From: Saccharopolyspora erythraea
GTDB taxonomy: Bacteria > Actinomycetota > Actinomycetes > Mycobacteriales > Pseudonocardiaceae
Assembly (NCBI RefSeq): GCF_018141105.1
Contig: NZ_CP054839.1
Coordinates: 620,001 to 684,000, forward strand
Direction: 5' to 3'
DNA length: 64,000 bases
Below the pieces are notes generated by a model. The model searched no databases and was not told the DNA's origin. It saw only the letters and a list, made by a program, of their open reading frames with translations. Numbering within the stretch: the first letter of the stretch is position 1; the number at the start of each line of letters is the position of its first letter. Positions 1 through 9,600 of this stretch are shown piece after piece. Both the position numbers and the translations under genes were made by a program.

Positions 1-2
1 AC

Positions 3-836
3 CCCGAGCGCAAGGCGCTCAGCAAGGAGCTCGCCGCCTACGACCTGGTTGTGGTGTGGGGAGCTCCCGCGTTCACCTACCACGTCTACCGGGGCGAGTC
101 CGATGTGGAGCTGCCCGAGATGTTCGTGGTGCACGACGATCCCGACGTGCTGGCCCGCGCGGCCCGGGGCCGGGGCGTGCTGGGCACGCTGGCGCACTCG
201 GTCCGGCAGGTGTCGGCGCTGGTCGGCCAGTCCGGCCGGGCGGAGCCGCGGGGCTGCGAGCGTCCGGCCAAGCCTGCGCCGTCCACGCCGATGACCGCGG
301 CCTACGTCTTCGACACGATCAGCTCGGCGCTGCCCGACGACGCGGCGGTGGTGGAGGAGACCCCGAGCCACCGCAACGACCTGCACGACTACTTCCCGAT
401 CCGGTCCACCGACGGCGGTTTCTTCACCTGCGCCTCGGGTGCGCTGGGCTACGGCATCGGCGCCGCCGTGGGCGTGGCGATGGCCGACCAGTCGCGGCGG
501 ACCGTGGCGGTGCTCGGCGACGGCTCCAGCATGTACGGGGTGCAGGCGCTGTGGACCGCGGCGCGCGAGCAGACCCCGGTGACGTTCGTGATCATGGACA
601 ACTCCCGCTACGCCGCGGTCGCGGTGCTCGGCGAGGCGGCAGGGGGCAGCAAGCTGCCCGGTGTCGAGCTCGGCGGCATCGACTTCGTCGGCCTGGCAGG
701 CAGCCTCGGCGTCCCGGCGAAGCCGGTGAACACACCCGAGGAGCTCGACGCGGCGCTCGGCGAGGAGTTCGCCACCATGGCCGGGCCGTCGCTCCTGCAC
801 GTGAAGGTCGACCCGGGGCAGCGCTACCTGTACTGA
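3..836 (+). CDS. mdlC: benzoylformate decarboxylase, C-terminal part (left-truncated)
   Basis: This is the C-terminal ~277 residues of a ThDP-dependent decarboxylase; the 5' end lies outside the window. The visible part begins in the central domain with WGAPAFTYHVY. It then enters the cofactor-binding domain, with GALGYGIGAAVGVAMA followed by the ThDP/Mg motif GDGSSMYGVQALWTA...MDNSRY. The central-domain text and the GDGS motif resemble benzoylformate decarboxylase (about 530 residues), which converts benzoylformate to benzaldehyde in the mandelate pathway. A related 2-oxoacid decarboxylase is possible because the N-terminal active-site residues cannot be seen. No partner mandelate genes lie downstream. 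Confidence 0.8.
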   Translation, partial: PERKALSKELAAYDLVVVWGAPAFTYHVYRGESDVELPEMFVVHDDPDVLARAARGRGVLGTLAHSVRQVSALVGQSGRAEPRGCERPAKPAPSTPMTAAYVFDTISSALPDDAAVVEETPSHRNDLHDYFPIRSTDGGFFTCASGALGYGIGAAVGVAMADQSRRTVAVLGDGSSMYGVQALWTAAREQTPVTFVIMDNSRYAAVAVLGEAAGGSKLPGVELGGIDFVGLAGSLGVPAKPVNTPEELDAALGEEFATMAGPSLLHVKVDPGQRYLY

Positions 837-1308
837 GCCGCACCGCCGATGTCCGCTCACCGGCGTGTTCCGAGGAGCGGCCAGGTAGCCAGGCGGCCAC
901 TTCGTCGAACCTCTCCAACCTCCGGGCGCAACTTCGGGCCATGTCCGGACGCACCAGGGCAGCCTCTTCCCCGCCACGGGATCGCGTGCAGCGGACGAGC
1001 AGCGCTGCACATGTCATCGGCGCAAGGCTCCCGGCCGAATGGCCATGACCGCATCCGCCGATAGGCCATGCGCTGCCGGGCGCCTTGTCCGCCAGGCCGA
1101 TGCGCATGGAGGCGCGCTACCGACATTCTTGCCGGCAGCGACACCGCCGCCGGCACGAAGAGCAATGCAGGTGCCCTACTCGCGAGTCGGGCCTTGACGT
1201 GCGTAGCGCCGGTGTTTCGAGGCCGAGCGAGTTCACCTCGGCCGGCTGGGACATCCAGCGCGAACCGTCCACGACTGGCAACTCATGCGCCAGAAGGGAA
1301 AACAACGC
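837..1308. other. gap without a convincing gene; possible decayed gene on minus strand
   Basis: No open frame here has both a start with a ribosome site and recognisable protein text. On the minus strand between about 850 and 1165, stretches such as RRLERFDEVAAWLPGRS look protein-like, but they fall in different frames. That would fit a decayed gene end or chance. No terminator hairpin was seen after the decarboxylase. Confidence 0.3.
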
Positions 1309-2313
1309 ATGGCAACGGCTACCGCGCCAACCGTGAGGACTGCGTTCCCGCGGTCCAGTTCGGGTCCGCGCATCGGCCAGCTCGACGCGCTGCGCGGGTT
1401 GGCACTCGGCGGGATCCTGCTGGTCAACATCGGCCAGATCATGCACATGTCCGGCATCGTCGACCTCCGCAAGCTCCCCATTCCGCACGTCCTGGACATG
1501 ACCGCGCACCAACGGTTCTTCCCGCTGTTCGCGTTGCTGTTCGGGGTCGGCTTCGGCATCTTCCTGCAGCGTGCGGGGGCCAAGGCGCAGCGGCCCAGGC
1601 TGCTGCTGTTGCGCCGCCTGGCCGCGCTCGCCGTACTCGGTGCTCTGCACCACTTGTTGCAGCCAGGTGAGGCGCTGCTGCCGTATGCGCTGTTCGGCAT
1701 CGTGGTGCTGCTGCCGCTGAGCTGGGTACCGCGCTGGATCAACCTGGCGATCGGACTGACCATGACCGTGGTGCTGACGGTGCTGTTCGGCGGTGGTCTC
1801 CTCCTGGTGCCGGGCCTGCTGGTGACGGGTTTCGCACTGGCCCAGCTGGGTCTTCCGGACGCACTCGACCGGCTCGGCCCGCACCTGCTGACCGCGTTCG
1901 TGGTCGCGGCCGCGGGTTCGGTGGCCGCTTTGATCTGGCAGGAACAGGACCCCCTGAGCGCCGGCTTCACCCCGTCCTCGGCTGTGGCCGGGTTGACCAT
2001 GGCGGTTGCCTACGCCACCGGGCTTCTGCTGGTCCTGCGCACCCCGGTCGGCCGATGGCTGGCTCCCACCCTGGAGGCACTCGGGCGGATGGCGCTCACC
2101 AACTACATCACGGCGACCCTGCTCATCGTCTCCTTCGGCGCCGCGCTCGGACTGGAGGATTCGACCGCCTGGCCGACCATGCTCGGTTTCGCCGCGGCGA
2201 TCCTGGTCGTGCAGGCGCTGTGGAGCCGGTGGTGGCTGGCCCGCTTCCGGTACGGGCCCCTTGAATGGGCCTGGCGCTGCGTCACCTGGTGGCGTCGCTT
2301 CGACCTGCGCTGA
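1309..2313 (+). CDS. DUF418 / YeiB-like membrane protein
   Basis: A 334-residue polytopic membrane protein. It opens with the family hallmark LDALRGLALGGILLVNI. Further hydrophobic segments follow (ALLFGVGFGIFLQ, YALFGIVVLLPLSWVP, VVLTVLFGGGLLLVPGLL). It ends in the DUF418 core with LEALGRMALTNYITATLLIV and a C-terminal GPLEWAWRCVTWWR, which is typical of the family. The ATG at 1309 is preferred over 1285 because AGAAGGGA lies just upstream. The biochemical role of the family is unknown; it is sometimes grouped with acyltransferase-like membrane proteins. It is monocistronic and ends at a shared convergent terminator. Confidence 0.85.
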   Translation: MATATAPTVRTAFPRSSSGPRIGQLDALRGLALGGILLVNIGQIMHMSGIVDLRKLPIPHVLDMTAHQRFFPLFALLFGVGFGIFLQRAGAKAQRPRLLLLRRLAALAVLGALHHLLQPGEALLPYALFGIVVLLPLSWVPRWINLAIGLTMTVVLTVLFGGGLLLVPGLLVTGFALAQLGLPDALDRLGPHLLTAFVVAAAGSVAALIWQEQDPLSAGFTPSSAVAGLTMAVAYATGLLLVLRTPVGRWLAPTLEALGRMALTNYITATLLIVSFGAALGLEDSTAWPTMLGFAAAILVVQALWSRWWLARFRYGPLEWAWRCVTWWRRFDLR

Positions 2314-2318
2314 CCAGA

Positions 2319-2362
2319 CCCGTGAGTCTTCGGGACGCCACGGCGCTCCGAAGACTCACGGG
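2319..2362. terminator. bidirectional hairpin between convergent genes (repeat copy 1)
   Basis: A perfect 15-bp inverted repeat (CCCGTGAGTCTTCGG at 2319-2333, its complement at 2348-2362) surrounds a 14-nt loop. It lies between the ends of the DUF418 gene and the convergent ABC ATPase gene, so it can act for both. A close relative occurs at 14715-14759. Confidence 0.7.
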
Positions 2363-2398
2363 TGCTGCGCGGGCGAGGGCACTTCGAGTTGCGGCCGG

Positions 2399-3277
2399 TC
2401 AATTCCGGGCGGTCTCGCGGGACTCCGCCCGCTCGGCCTCCGCCCAGCGGTCGGCCGCGGCGCGGTCCGCCGCCGCGGTGCGTCCGTCCGCAGTGGACGC
2501 CGTCTGCGGGCTGCGCACCTGGAGCAGCCGCGCAACCTCGCTCCGCAGGTGGACGAAGGTGTCGGACTCGCGGGTGGTGATCTGGTCGCGCTCGCTGCCG
2601 AGGTCGACCGGGATGTCGGCCACGATCGAGGCGGGCGACTTCGACAGCACGAACACCCGGTCGGCGAGGTAGATGCTCTCGTCGATGTCGTGGGTGACCA
2701 GCAGGACCGTGCTGTCGAACTGCCTGCGCACCCGCAGCAGCAGGTCCTCCAGCTCGAAGCGGGTCTGCGCGTCCACCGAGGCGAACGGCTCGTCCATGAG
2801 CAGCAGCGCCGGGCGGCACGCCAGCGCGCGGGCGATCGACACCCGCTGCTGCATGCCGCCGGAGAGCTGCCACGGGTACTTGCGGGCCGAGCCGGACAGG
2901 CCGACCCACTCCAGCACCTCGTCGGCCCGCTCGTGGCGCTGCGCCTTGCTCAGTCCCCTGGAACGCAGCGGGAACTCGACGTTGGCGCGCACCGACAGCC
3001 ACGGGAACAGCGAGCGGCTGTAGTCCTGGAACACGACGGCGAGGTCTGACGGCACGCCCTGAACCAGGTCGCCATGCAGGCGCACCTCGCCGCTGCTCGG
3101 CGTGAGCAGGCCGGAGATCGCACGCAGCAGGGTGGACTTGCCGCAGCCGGAGGGACCGACGATGCACGCCAGCTCGCCCGCCTCGACCTTGAACGACAGC
3201 TCGTCGATGGCGAGGTTCGCACCGGCGCCCGTTCCGTAGCGGTGTCCGACGCCGGAGACGTCCAGCATGGTCACCAT
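2399..3277 (-). CDS. ABC transporter ATPase, nitrate/sulfonate/taurine type
   Basis: A 292-residue nucleotide-binding subunit of the SsuB/TauB/NrtD group. Visible motifs are Walker A GPSGCGKST, Q-loop FQDYSRSLFPW, signature LSGGMQQRV, Walker B LLLMDEPFASVD and switch THD. About 40 C-terminal residues rich in Ala and Arg extend beyond the usual end. The ATG at 3277 has a perfect AGGAGG five bases upstream and starts one base after the permease stop. It is last in the operon and energises the two permeases; the substrate cannot be read from the sequence. Confidence 0.9.
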   Translation of the reverse strand: MVTMLDVSGVGHRYGTGAGANLAIDELSFKVEAGELACIVGPSGCGKSTLLRAISGLLTPSSGEVRLHGDLVQGVPSDLAVVFQDYSRSLFPWLSVRANVEFPLRSRGLSKAQRHERADEVLEWVGLSGSARKYPWQLSGGMQQRVSIARALACRPALLLMDEPFASVDAQTRFELEDLLLRVRRQFDSTVLLVTHDIDESIYLADRVFVLSKSPASIVADIPVDLGSERDQITTRESDTFVHLRSEVARLLQVRSPQTASTADGRTAAADRAAADRWAEAERAESRETARN

Positions 3278-3278
3278 G

Positions 3279-4076
3279 TCAACCTCCTACCTTCGCCGTC
3301 TGCGAGGGTTGCCAGTTCAGCACCTTGCGTTCCACCGCCAGGAGCACCGTGTTGAGGGCGTAGCCGAGGACGCCGAGCAGGACGATGCCCGTCCACATCC
3401 CGGGCAGGTCGAACTGCTGCTGGCTGTTCACCAGCTGGTAGCCGATGCCGTTGGTGGAGCCGACCAGCTCGGAGACGACCATCAGCACCAGGGCCAGCGA
3501 CAGGCTCACGCGCAGCCCGGCGAAGATCTTGGGCATCGCGGCGGGAAGCACCACCCCGAAAACCCACTGCACGGGGGGAATCCGGAACGACCGCGCGGTG
3601 TCCACCTTGACCTGGTCCACCGAGCGGACACCGTCCACGGTGTTCAGCAGGATCGGCCACACCACGCCGAAGACGATCACGGTGATCTGCATGGAGGTGC
3701 CGATGCCCAGCAGCACCATGAAGACCGGCACCAGCACCGGCGGGGGGATGGCCCGGACGAAGGCGAACAGCGGGCCGAAGTAGTCCATCGCCGTCCGGGA
3801 CCTGCCGAGCGCGGTGCCGAGGCCGACCCCGACCACCACCGCGATCAGCCAGCCCGCCGCGATGCGCCCGATGCTGGCGAGCAGGTCGGAGAAGACCACG
3901 TCGCTGAGGAACAGCGAGGACGCCGGGCCGGAGAACCAGTTCACCGCGGCCGTCGCCACGATCTCGCTGGGAGGCGGGAAGAACGGGCTGCCCGCGAGCC
4001 TGGTGACCAGCTCCCAGACCAGCACGGCGCCGACGAACACCACCCAGCGGTGCAGGAAACCGCGCACCTGGCTCAT
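3279..4076 (-). CDS. ABC transporter permease (second of operon)
   Basis: A 265-residue inner-membrane permease of the SsuC/TauC family (BPD_transp_1). The EAA-type loop facing the ATPase is visible around VDTARSFRIPPVQWVFGVVLPAAMPKIFAGLRV, cited here in parts: ARSFRIPPVQW and VLPAAMPKI. Several hydrophobic segments flank it. AGGAGG lies just ahead of the ATG at 4076. That ATG overlaps the stop of a 36-codon reading frame, so translation may be coupled. The protein is similar in design to the other permease of the operon, and the pair probably forms a heterodimer. Confidence 0.9.
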   Translation of the reverse strand: MSQVRGFLHRWVVFVGAVLVWELVTRLAGSPFFPPPSEIVATAAVNWFSGPASSLFLSDVVFSDLLASIGRIAAGWLIAVVVGVGLGTALGRSRTAMDYFGPLFAFVRAIPPPVLVPVFMVLLGIGTSMQITVIVFGVVWPILLNTVDGVRSVDQVKVDTARSFRIPPVQWVFGVVLPAAMPKIFAGLRVSLSLALVLMVVSELVGSTNGIGYQLVNSQQQFDLPGMWTGIVLLGVLGYALNTVLLAVERKVLNWQPSQTAKVGG

Positions 4077-4141
4077 GACGCCTCCTGTGTCCTGCGGCGC
4101 GCCCGGCTCATGACGCCTGCTCTGTCCTGCGGGGCACCCGC
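4072..4141. repeat. 35-bp near-tandem duplication of a start region
   Basis: The segment beginning CTCATGACGCCTCCTGTGT at 4072 recurs at 4107 with a few changes (offset 35). A third short copy, CTCATGACGCCTCCTGT, lies at 4179. On the coding strand each copy contains a ribosome-site-like GGAG(G) followed by GCGTCATGAG, so the translation-initiation region of the downstream permease is present about three times. Confidence 0.75.
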
Positions 4142-4183
4142 ACCCGGTCGGCTTTCATGAGCGGAGAGGCCAGTGTCGCTCAT
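4073..4183 (-). CDS. possible 36-residue linker peptide between the two permease genes
   Basis: A short frame from ATG 4183 to TGA 4073-4075 encodes 36 residues beginning MSDTGLSAHESRPG. It overlaps the upstream permease stop and the downstream permease start, both as ATGA. It resembles no known family. The DNA contains a 35-bp near-duplicate of the downstream gene's start region, so the frame may simply be a by-product of duplication that keeps ribosomes moving between the permease genes. Confidence 0.35.
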   Translation of the reverse strand: MSDTGLSAHESRPGAGAPQDRAGVMSRARRRTQEAS

Positions 4184-4947
4184 GACGCCTCCTGTCCGAC
4201 GATGCTCCAGCGCAGCCCGCGCTTGTGCACCGCCTCGAGCGCCTCGTTGACCGCGAAGCCGATGACCCCGGCGACCAGCGTGCCCGCCAGCACCAGGTCC
4301 ATCCGGCCCGCGCCGGTGCTCGCGTCCAGCACGAAGCTGCCAAGCCCGCTGGTGCCTCCGGCCAGGAACTCGGTGCTGACCACGAGGATCAGCGCCACCG
4401 CGGCCGACATCCGCACACCGGTGAGCACGAACGGCGCCGAGTTCGGCAGCGCCACGGTGAACAGCACCCGTGCCCGGCCCAGGCCGAACGAGCGGGCCGT
4501 CTCCACCATGACGGGGTCGATCTCGTCGAGCGCGTAGATGGTGTTGAACAGGATCGGCCACACCGACGCGTAGACGGCGAGCGCGATCTTGGTGTCGGGG
4601 CCGCTGCCGATCAGCACCAGCGCCAGCGGGATCAGCGCCACCGACGGGATGGGGCGCAGGAACTCGATGATCGCCCTGGTAGCCACCCGCACCGCCGGGA
4701 CGCTGCCGAGCAACAGGCCGGCGGGCACCGCGATGGCGATCGAGATGCCCAGTGCGATGGCCCACGCCAGCACGCTGGCGATCACGTCGAGCAGGAACAT
4801 CTGATCGCCGAGCAGTTCGCCGAAGCGCACCAGCACCAACGACGGCGGCGGCAGGTACTGCTGGGGGACCGGGCCGAGGCGGCTGAACGCCTCCCACACC
4901 GCGAAGAAGCCGAGCAGGCCCGCGAGCCCGCGAATCACTCGTGCCAT
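4180..4947 (-). CDS. ABC transporter permease (first of operon)
   Basis: A 255-residue permease of the SsuC/TauC family. Hydrophobic segments begin at MARVIRGLAGLLGFFAVWEAF. The cytoplasmic EAA-like loop is seen as VETARSFGLGRARVLFTVAL. The family-typical FLRPIPSVALIPLALVLIG precedes it. The start at 4947 lies one base after the receptor gene stop, so the two are translationally coupled; no strong ribosome site is visible. It belongs to the receptor/permease/permease/ATPase operon. Confidence 0.9.
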   Translation of the reverse strand: MARVIRGLAGLLGFFAVWEAFSRLGPVPQQYLPPPSLVLVRFGELLGDQMFLLDVIASVLAWAIALGISIAIAVPAGLLLGSVPAVRVATRAIIEFLRPIPSVALIPLALVLIGSGPDTKIALAVYASVWPILFNTIYALDEIDPVMVETARSFGLGRARVLFTVALPNSAPFVLTGVRMSAAVALILVVSTEFLAGGTSGLGSFVLDASTGAGRMDLVLAGTLVAGVIGFAVNEALEAVHKRGLRWSIVGQEAS

Positions 4948-4948
4948 G

Positions 4949-5968
4949 TCAGTTCTGCGGAGGGGTGGCGATCATGGCCTTGACGTCGACGTCCTTCTGG
5001 ATGTAGCCGAACTCGCGCATCAGCCGCGGCACGCGCTCCAGGCGGGTCGCGTCGACGCGGGTGTGCATGTTGAGCAGGCCCATCACCGCGGCGGTCTCGG
5101 CGTCGACCTTGGCGAACTGCGGCAGCAGCGGCTCGATCTTGCTGCGGTCCTGTGCCTCGTCGGTGGCCGCCTGCATGGCGCGGTGGAAGGCCGCGACGGT
5201 GTTGGGGTTCTGGTCGGCGAAGTTCGCGGTGGAGACGTAGCCGCCGAGCGGGATGTCCTGCAGCGGACCGGTGGCGGCGTCGACGACCGGCACGGCCTTG
5301 GTGTCGCGCGCGGCGAGGGTGAGGAACGGCTCGACGAGGAAGGCCGCGTCGACGTGGCCCTGGCGCAGCTGCTCGGGCATGTTGGGGAAGCCGATCGGGG
5401 CCCACTCGACCCGGCTGAAGTCCACGCCGTGCGCGCGCATCGTGGCCTGCACCATCAGCTGGGAGATGGTGCCCATGCCGCTGATGGCGATCTTCTTGCC
5501 CGCGAGGTCGGCGGCGGTGCGCACCGGGGAACCCGGAGCTGTCATGATCATGATCGTGTTGGGGGTGGCCGACGCGCAGTCGGCGACGATCTTGAGCTGG
5601 GAGACCCCGCTGGCCTGGGCGGCGAAGATCGGCACGTAGGAGCTGAAGGTGATGTCGTAGTCACCGCCGATGGCGGCGTTGAGCGCGGAGGCGCCGTCCT
5701 TCGCGGTGACGATCTCGACGGTGAGGCCCTCGCGCTGGAAGTGGCCGTTCTTCACGGCCAGGTGCAGGGGAGCGATCTCGCTCGTCGCCAGCGCGCCGAC
5801 CTTGAGGTTGGCCTTCTCCAGCCCGCCGGGACCGCCCTGCTGGGCGTTCTCGGAGCCGCCGAGGAGCCCGCAACCGCTGGTGCCCATCAGTGCACCGGCC
5901 GTCACCACGCCGCCTGCCAGCTTCAGTAGGTTTCTGCGTGGGATCCCTCCACCGGGGAACGGGCTCAT
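4949..5968 (-). CDS. ABC transporter substrate-binding lipoprotein (NMT1/SsuA-like), Tat signal
   Basis: A 339-residue receptor. The N-terminus carries a twin-arginine motif (PRRNLLK), a hydrophobic stretch and a lipobox ending GTSGC, which implies Tat export as a lipoprotein. The mature part has the family pattern APLHLAVKNGHFQREGLTV followed by GASALNAAIGGDYD. ATG 5968 is chosen over an upstream in-frame codon because AGGAGG precedes it and the signal peptide begins there. The family binds nitrate, sulfonates, taurine, pyrimidine precursors and others; the ligand is not identifiable here. It is first in the operon. Confidence 0.88.
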   Translation of the reverse strand: MSPFPGGGIPRRNLLKLAGGVVTAGALMGTSGCGLLGGSENAQQGGPGGLEKANLKVGALATSEIAPLHLAVKNGHFQREGLTVEIVTAKDGASALNAAIGGDYDITFSSYVPIFAAQASGVSQLKIVADCASATPNTIMIMTAPGSPVRTAADLAGKKIAISGMGTISQLMVQATMRAHGVDFSRVEWAPIGFPNMPEQLRQGHVDAAFLVEPFLTLAARDTKAVPVVDAATGPLQDIPLGGYVSTANFADQNPNTVAAFHRAMQAATDEAQDRSKIEPLLPQFAKVDAETAAVMGLLNMHTRVDATRLERVPRLMREFGYIQKDVDVKAMIATPPQN

Positions 5969-6643
5969 GAAGTCCTCCTTGCATCGGGTGCGGCGTGGGG
6001 GTTCTCGGGCCGGCCGCCGACGGTTCGCGGGAACGGCGGGACGGCCTGCGTCCAGATGCACCTCATGCGCGCGGGCGACGCGACGGCACTCGTGCCGCGC
6101 GGGGATGGGCCAGGAGCCGGCGGGCGACCGGACTGCTGCCGGCGGTCGTCAGCCGGCGCGTGCGGAGCGGTGCCGCTGCGGGGCGGCGGACCATCGCTTC
6201 TCCAACGGGCCTGGCGGGGCGGGGTGCAGGGCAACTGTAGAAGGTTGGACCACTTGCGACAACCAGCAGTCACCAGGACCTTGTCACATAGGCACGAGGT
6301 GAGGCTTATGCCACTCATCCGTGTGAGGCAGACTCGCTCTAGGGGCCTGACTTGTGACGGCCAGTTAAGTATAGTCTCGCCCGTCGAGGTGAACCTGCCT
6401 CTGCTTCGGGGGAAGTATCAGGTTGTGATCAGGGAGCGTGATGGCAAGCCCGGCTAGGAGCGTCAGGGTCGTCCGTGGCCCGGCGGGCACTGTCGGAGCT
6501 CCGACGGCCCACTGGTCCGCACGTCGACCCGGGAGCCGCCGTCGGGGACCGGCTCTGACCACGACCATCCGCACCTGCCACCCACGTTTAGGCCACTAGC
6601 CGTGGTGGGCAGGCAGACGTCCGCCGCAGCGCAGGAAAAAGGG
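5969..6643. other. intergenic region between divergent operons
   Basis: About 675 bp separate the ABC operon from the conservon. No convincing gene is seen. A lower-GC patch at 6230-6440 is the likely promoter area for the plus-strand conservon; the ABC operon promoter must lie nearer 5969-6060. Confidence 0.5.
6348..6375 (+). promoter_or_regulatory. possible housekeeping-type promoter for the conservon
   Basis: CTGACT (6348-6353) and TATAGT (6370-6375) are separated by 16 bases in the AT-richer patch. This would give a leader of about 260 nt for the kinase gene. The assignment is by eye only. Confidence 0.35.
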
Positions 6644-9600
6644 ATGCTCAACAACGACCCCGGCACCGGAGGCAGACAGGACCGCCGCGCGGAGGCGCAG
6701 GACCCGCACAGCAAGCGCTGGTGGCTGCGAAACTGGCGTCTGCGCACCAAGATGGCGGCCGTGCTGCTGGTCCCGACCTTGGCCGCACTCGGCGTCGGCG
6801 GCGTCCGCGTCTACGACGGCATGTCCACCGCCTCCCGCCTCAACACCATCGTCGAGCAGGTGGAGCTGGCCCAGCGCACCGCCGACGTCACCCACGAGCT
6901 CCAACGCGAGCGCGACCACGCCGTGGTGCAGACCGCCAGCGGCGGCGCGGACCGCGTCCCCTACGACGACCAGGCGCGCCGCGTCGACGACGCCATCGCC
7001 CGGTTCCGGCTGCCCGAGTCGGAGCTGGAGGACTTCACGCCGAAGGTGCGCGAGGCATACGAGAGCTCGGTCAACCGGTTGAGCAGCCTCAGCTCGCTGC
7101 GCGCCATCGTCAACCGCGGCTTCACCGACTCCCAGACGCTGGTCGCCTACAACTCGGTCGTCGAGAGCGTGCTGAACATCCACCGCGCGGTCTCCTCGGG
7201 TGCGGCCAACACCCAGCTCACCCAGAGCGCGTGGGCCGCCGAGTCGACCAGCCGCGCCAAGGAGTACCTGGCCCAGCAGCGTTCCATCCTGCTGTCGGCC
7301 GGTATCCGCAACGAGTTCCTCACCGGCCAGGTCGACCAGATGCGCGAGGCCGACGCCCGGTTCGAGGCCGCGTTCACCGAGTTCGAGAACGTCGCGTCGC
7401 CCGCCCAGCGCGAGCTCTACGCCGCGCGCGTGGCCGGTGCCGCGGTCGACGACTCCGAGCAGATCAAGCAGTACGCGCTCATCAACGCCGAGAACGACCG
7501 CGCGCTGAACATGAACCCGGGCGAGTGGGGCGCGGCCTCGGGCGCCCGCGGTGACCTGCTGCGCGGCGTCGAGGAAGAGGTCCTCGGCGAGTTCCACGAC
7601 TCCGCCAAGGAGTACGCGGACGCCGCGTGGTGGGCGATGCTGCGCGACGGCGCGCTGATCGTCCTGCTGCTGCTGGTCGCCTTCGCGGTCGCCTCGTTCA
7701 TCGCCCGCTCGATGCTGCGGCCGCTTCGCACCCTGCGCTACGGCGCGCTGGAGATCGCCGAGCAGAGCCTTCCGCAGGCGATCAAGCAGGTCAACGAGAA
7801 CCCCGGCGGCGCGAGCTCGGTCACGGTGCCGCCGGTGCAGGTGCACACCCGCGAGGAGATCGGCCAGGTCGCCCGGTCCTTCGACGCGGTCCACCAGCAG
7901 GCGCTGCGACTGGCATCCGAGCAGGCGCTGCTGCGGACCAACGTCAACGACCTGTTCGTCAACCTGGCCCGCCGCAGCCAGACGCTGGTGCAGCGCCAGC
8001 TCTCCCTGATCGACCGGCTGGAGCAGGACGAGCAGGACCCGGACCAGCTCAGCAGCCTGTTCGAGCTGGACCACCTGGCCACCCGCATGCGGCGGAACAA
8101 CGAGAACCTGCTGATCCTCGGCGGTACCGACCTCACCCGGCGGATGATGCGCCCGGTGCCGCTGTCGGAGGTCGTCGGCGCCGCGGTGTCGGAGGTCGAG
8201 CAGTACGCGCGGATCGCCATCGCCGAGTCGCCCGAGCTGGCGATCCAGGGCCGCGTGGTCAACGACTTCGTGCACCTGATCGCCGAGCTGCTGGAGAACG
8301 CCACGGTGTTCTCCAACCCCGACACCGAGGTCACCGTCCGCACCGCCTACCGCAGGCAGGAACTGGTCATCGAGATCCGCGACCGCGGCGTCGGCATCGA
8401 CGACGAGGAGATCGACGAGATCAACGACCGGCTCACCCGGCCGCCGGAGGTCGACGTCGCGGTGTCGCGGCGGATGGGTCTGTTCGTCGTCGGCCAGCTC
8501 GCGCGCAGGCACAACATCGGCGTCCAGCTGCAGAACAACGGCGACCTCGAAGGCGGTGTCACCGCGACGGTGCACCTGTCCGGCGAGTACGTCGTGCAGC
8601 TCACCAGCGACGGCCCGCGCCCGATGCCCGACATCGGCCGCCCGGTCGGCGGCGACGAGCCCAGGCGCGACCCGCTCAGCGAGACCGGCACCCACCTCGG
8701 CCTGGCCGCGGCCTTCGGCGGTCGCGGCGGCCCGGCCGACCGCGGTGTCGACGCGCCGACCGAGCGCGCTCCGCTGCCACCGCTCAACTACGACTCGCCC
8801 AGCGCCCCGGCGCCCAGTGCCCCGGCGCCGAGCGCTCCCGCCCCGAGCAGCAACGGCTTCGACCCCAGCGGCGGACCGCTTCCGCAGCGCAGGAAGGAAA
8901 TCCGGGCCGCGCAGGAGGACGAGGAGCAGGAGACCCCGCAGGAACCCGTCGAGGACCTGCCCGGCAACTACTCCTTCCAGGTCTCATCCGGTGGTTCTTT
9001 CGGCGCGACCGACATCCCGAAGTGGGAGGATGACGCCGAGGCGTCCACGGACGACGAGGTGCGTGCCGAGCAGTGGCCCAGCGTGGAAAGCGCTGCCGCC
9101 GCCCAGGAAAGCGAGATCCCGGCGGCGTTCGACGGCCAGTGCGGTGTTCCCGCGCAGGAGGAAGAGGAATCTCGCAGCCTGTTCCACAGCCCCTTCGAGG
9201 CCGAGAAGACCGCGCAGTTCGAGCCCACCCGGCCGTACCCGGACTCCGATGGCGCCGACCAGAACGGAACACGACCGGCGCCGGACGCCCCGCTGGCAGC
9301 GGGAGCCACCCAGGACGTGCAAGACGATCCGGGGGGCCTCCGCGCTGCGACAGCATCCGACTACGAGACGGAAGGCCAACCGCCGGCGGTCGACACGCAG
9401 CCGAAAGGGGCCTCCTGGGACATGGACGACGCGCCGACGCAACGTCTGCCCATCTACGAAGCGGTGCTGTCGCAGTGGTTCCGCGAGTCCGAAGGGGACG
9501 AGAGCGGCACGGCGCTCGCCGACTCGCTGAACGCCGGCGGCGGGCAGCCGCCCCGCCCGGCCCGGCAGGAGACCCCCGCCGAGCCGCCGTCGGTGGCCGA

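Noticed and set aside
6596..8695. 699-residue open frame on the minus strand opposite the conservon kinase gene
   Set aside because: It is a GC-rich shadow frame; the plus-strand protein has clear kinase motifs and a ribosome site.
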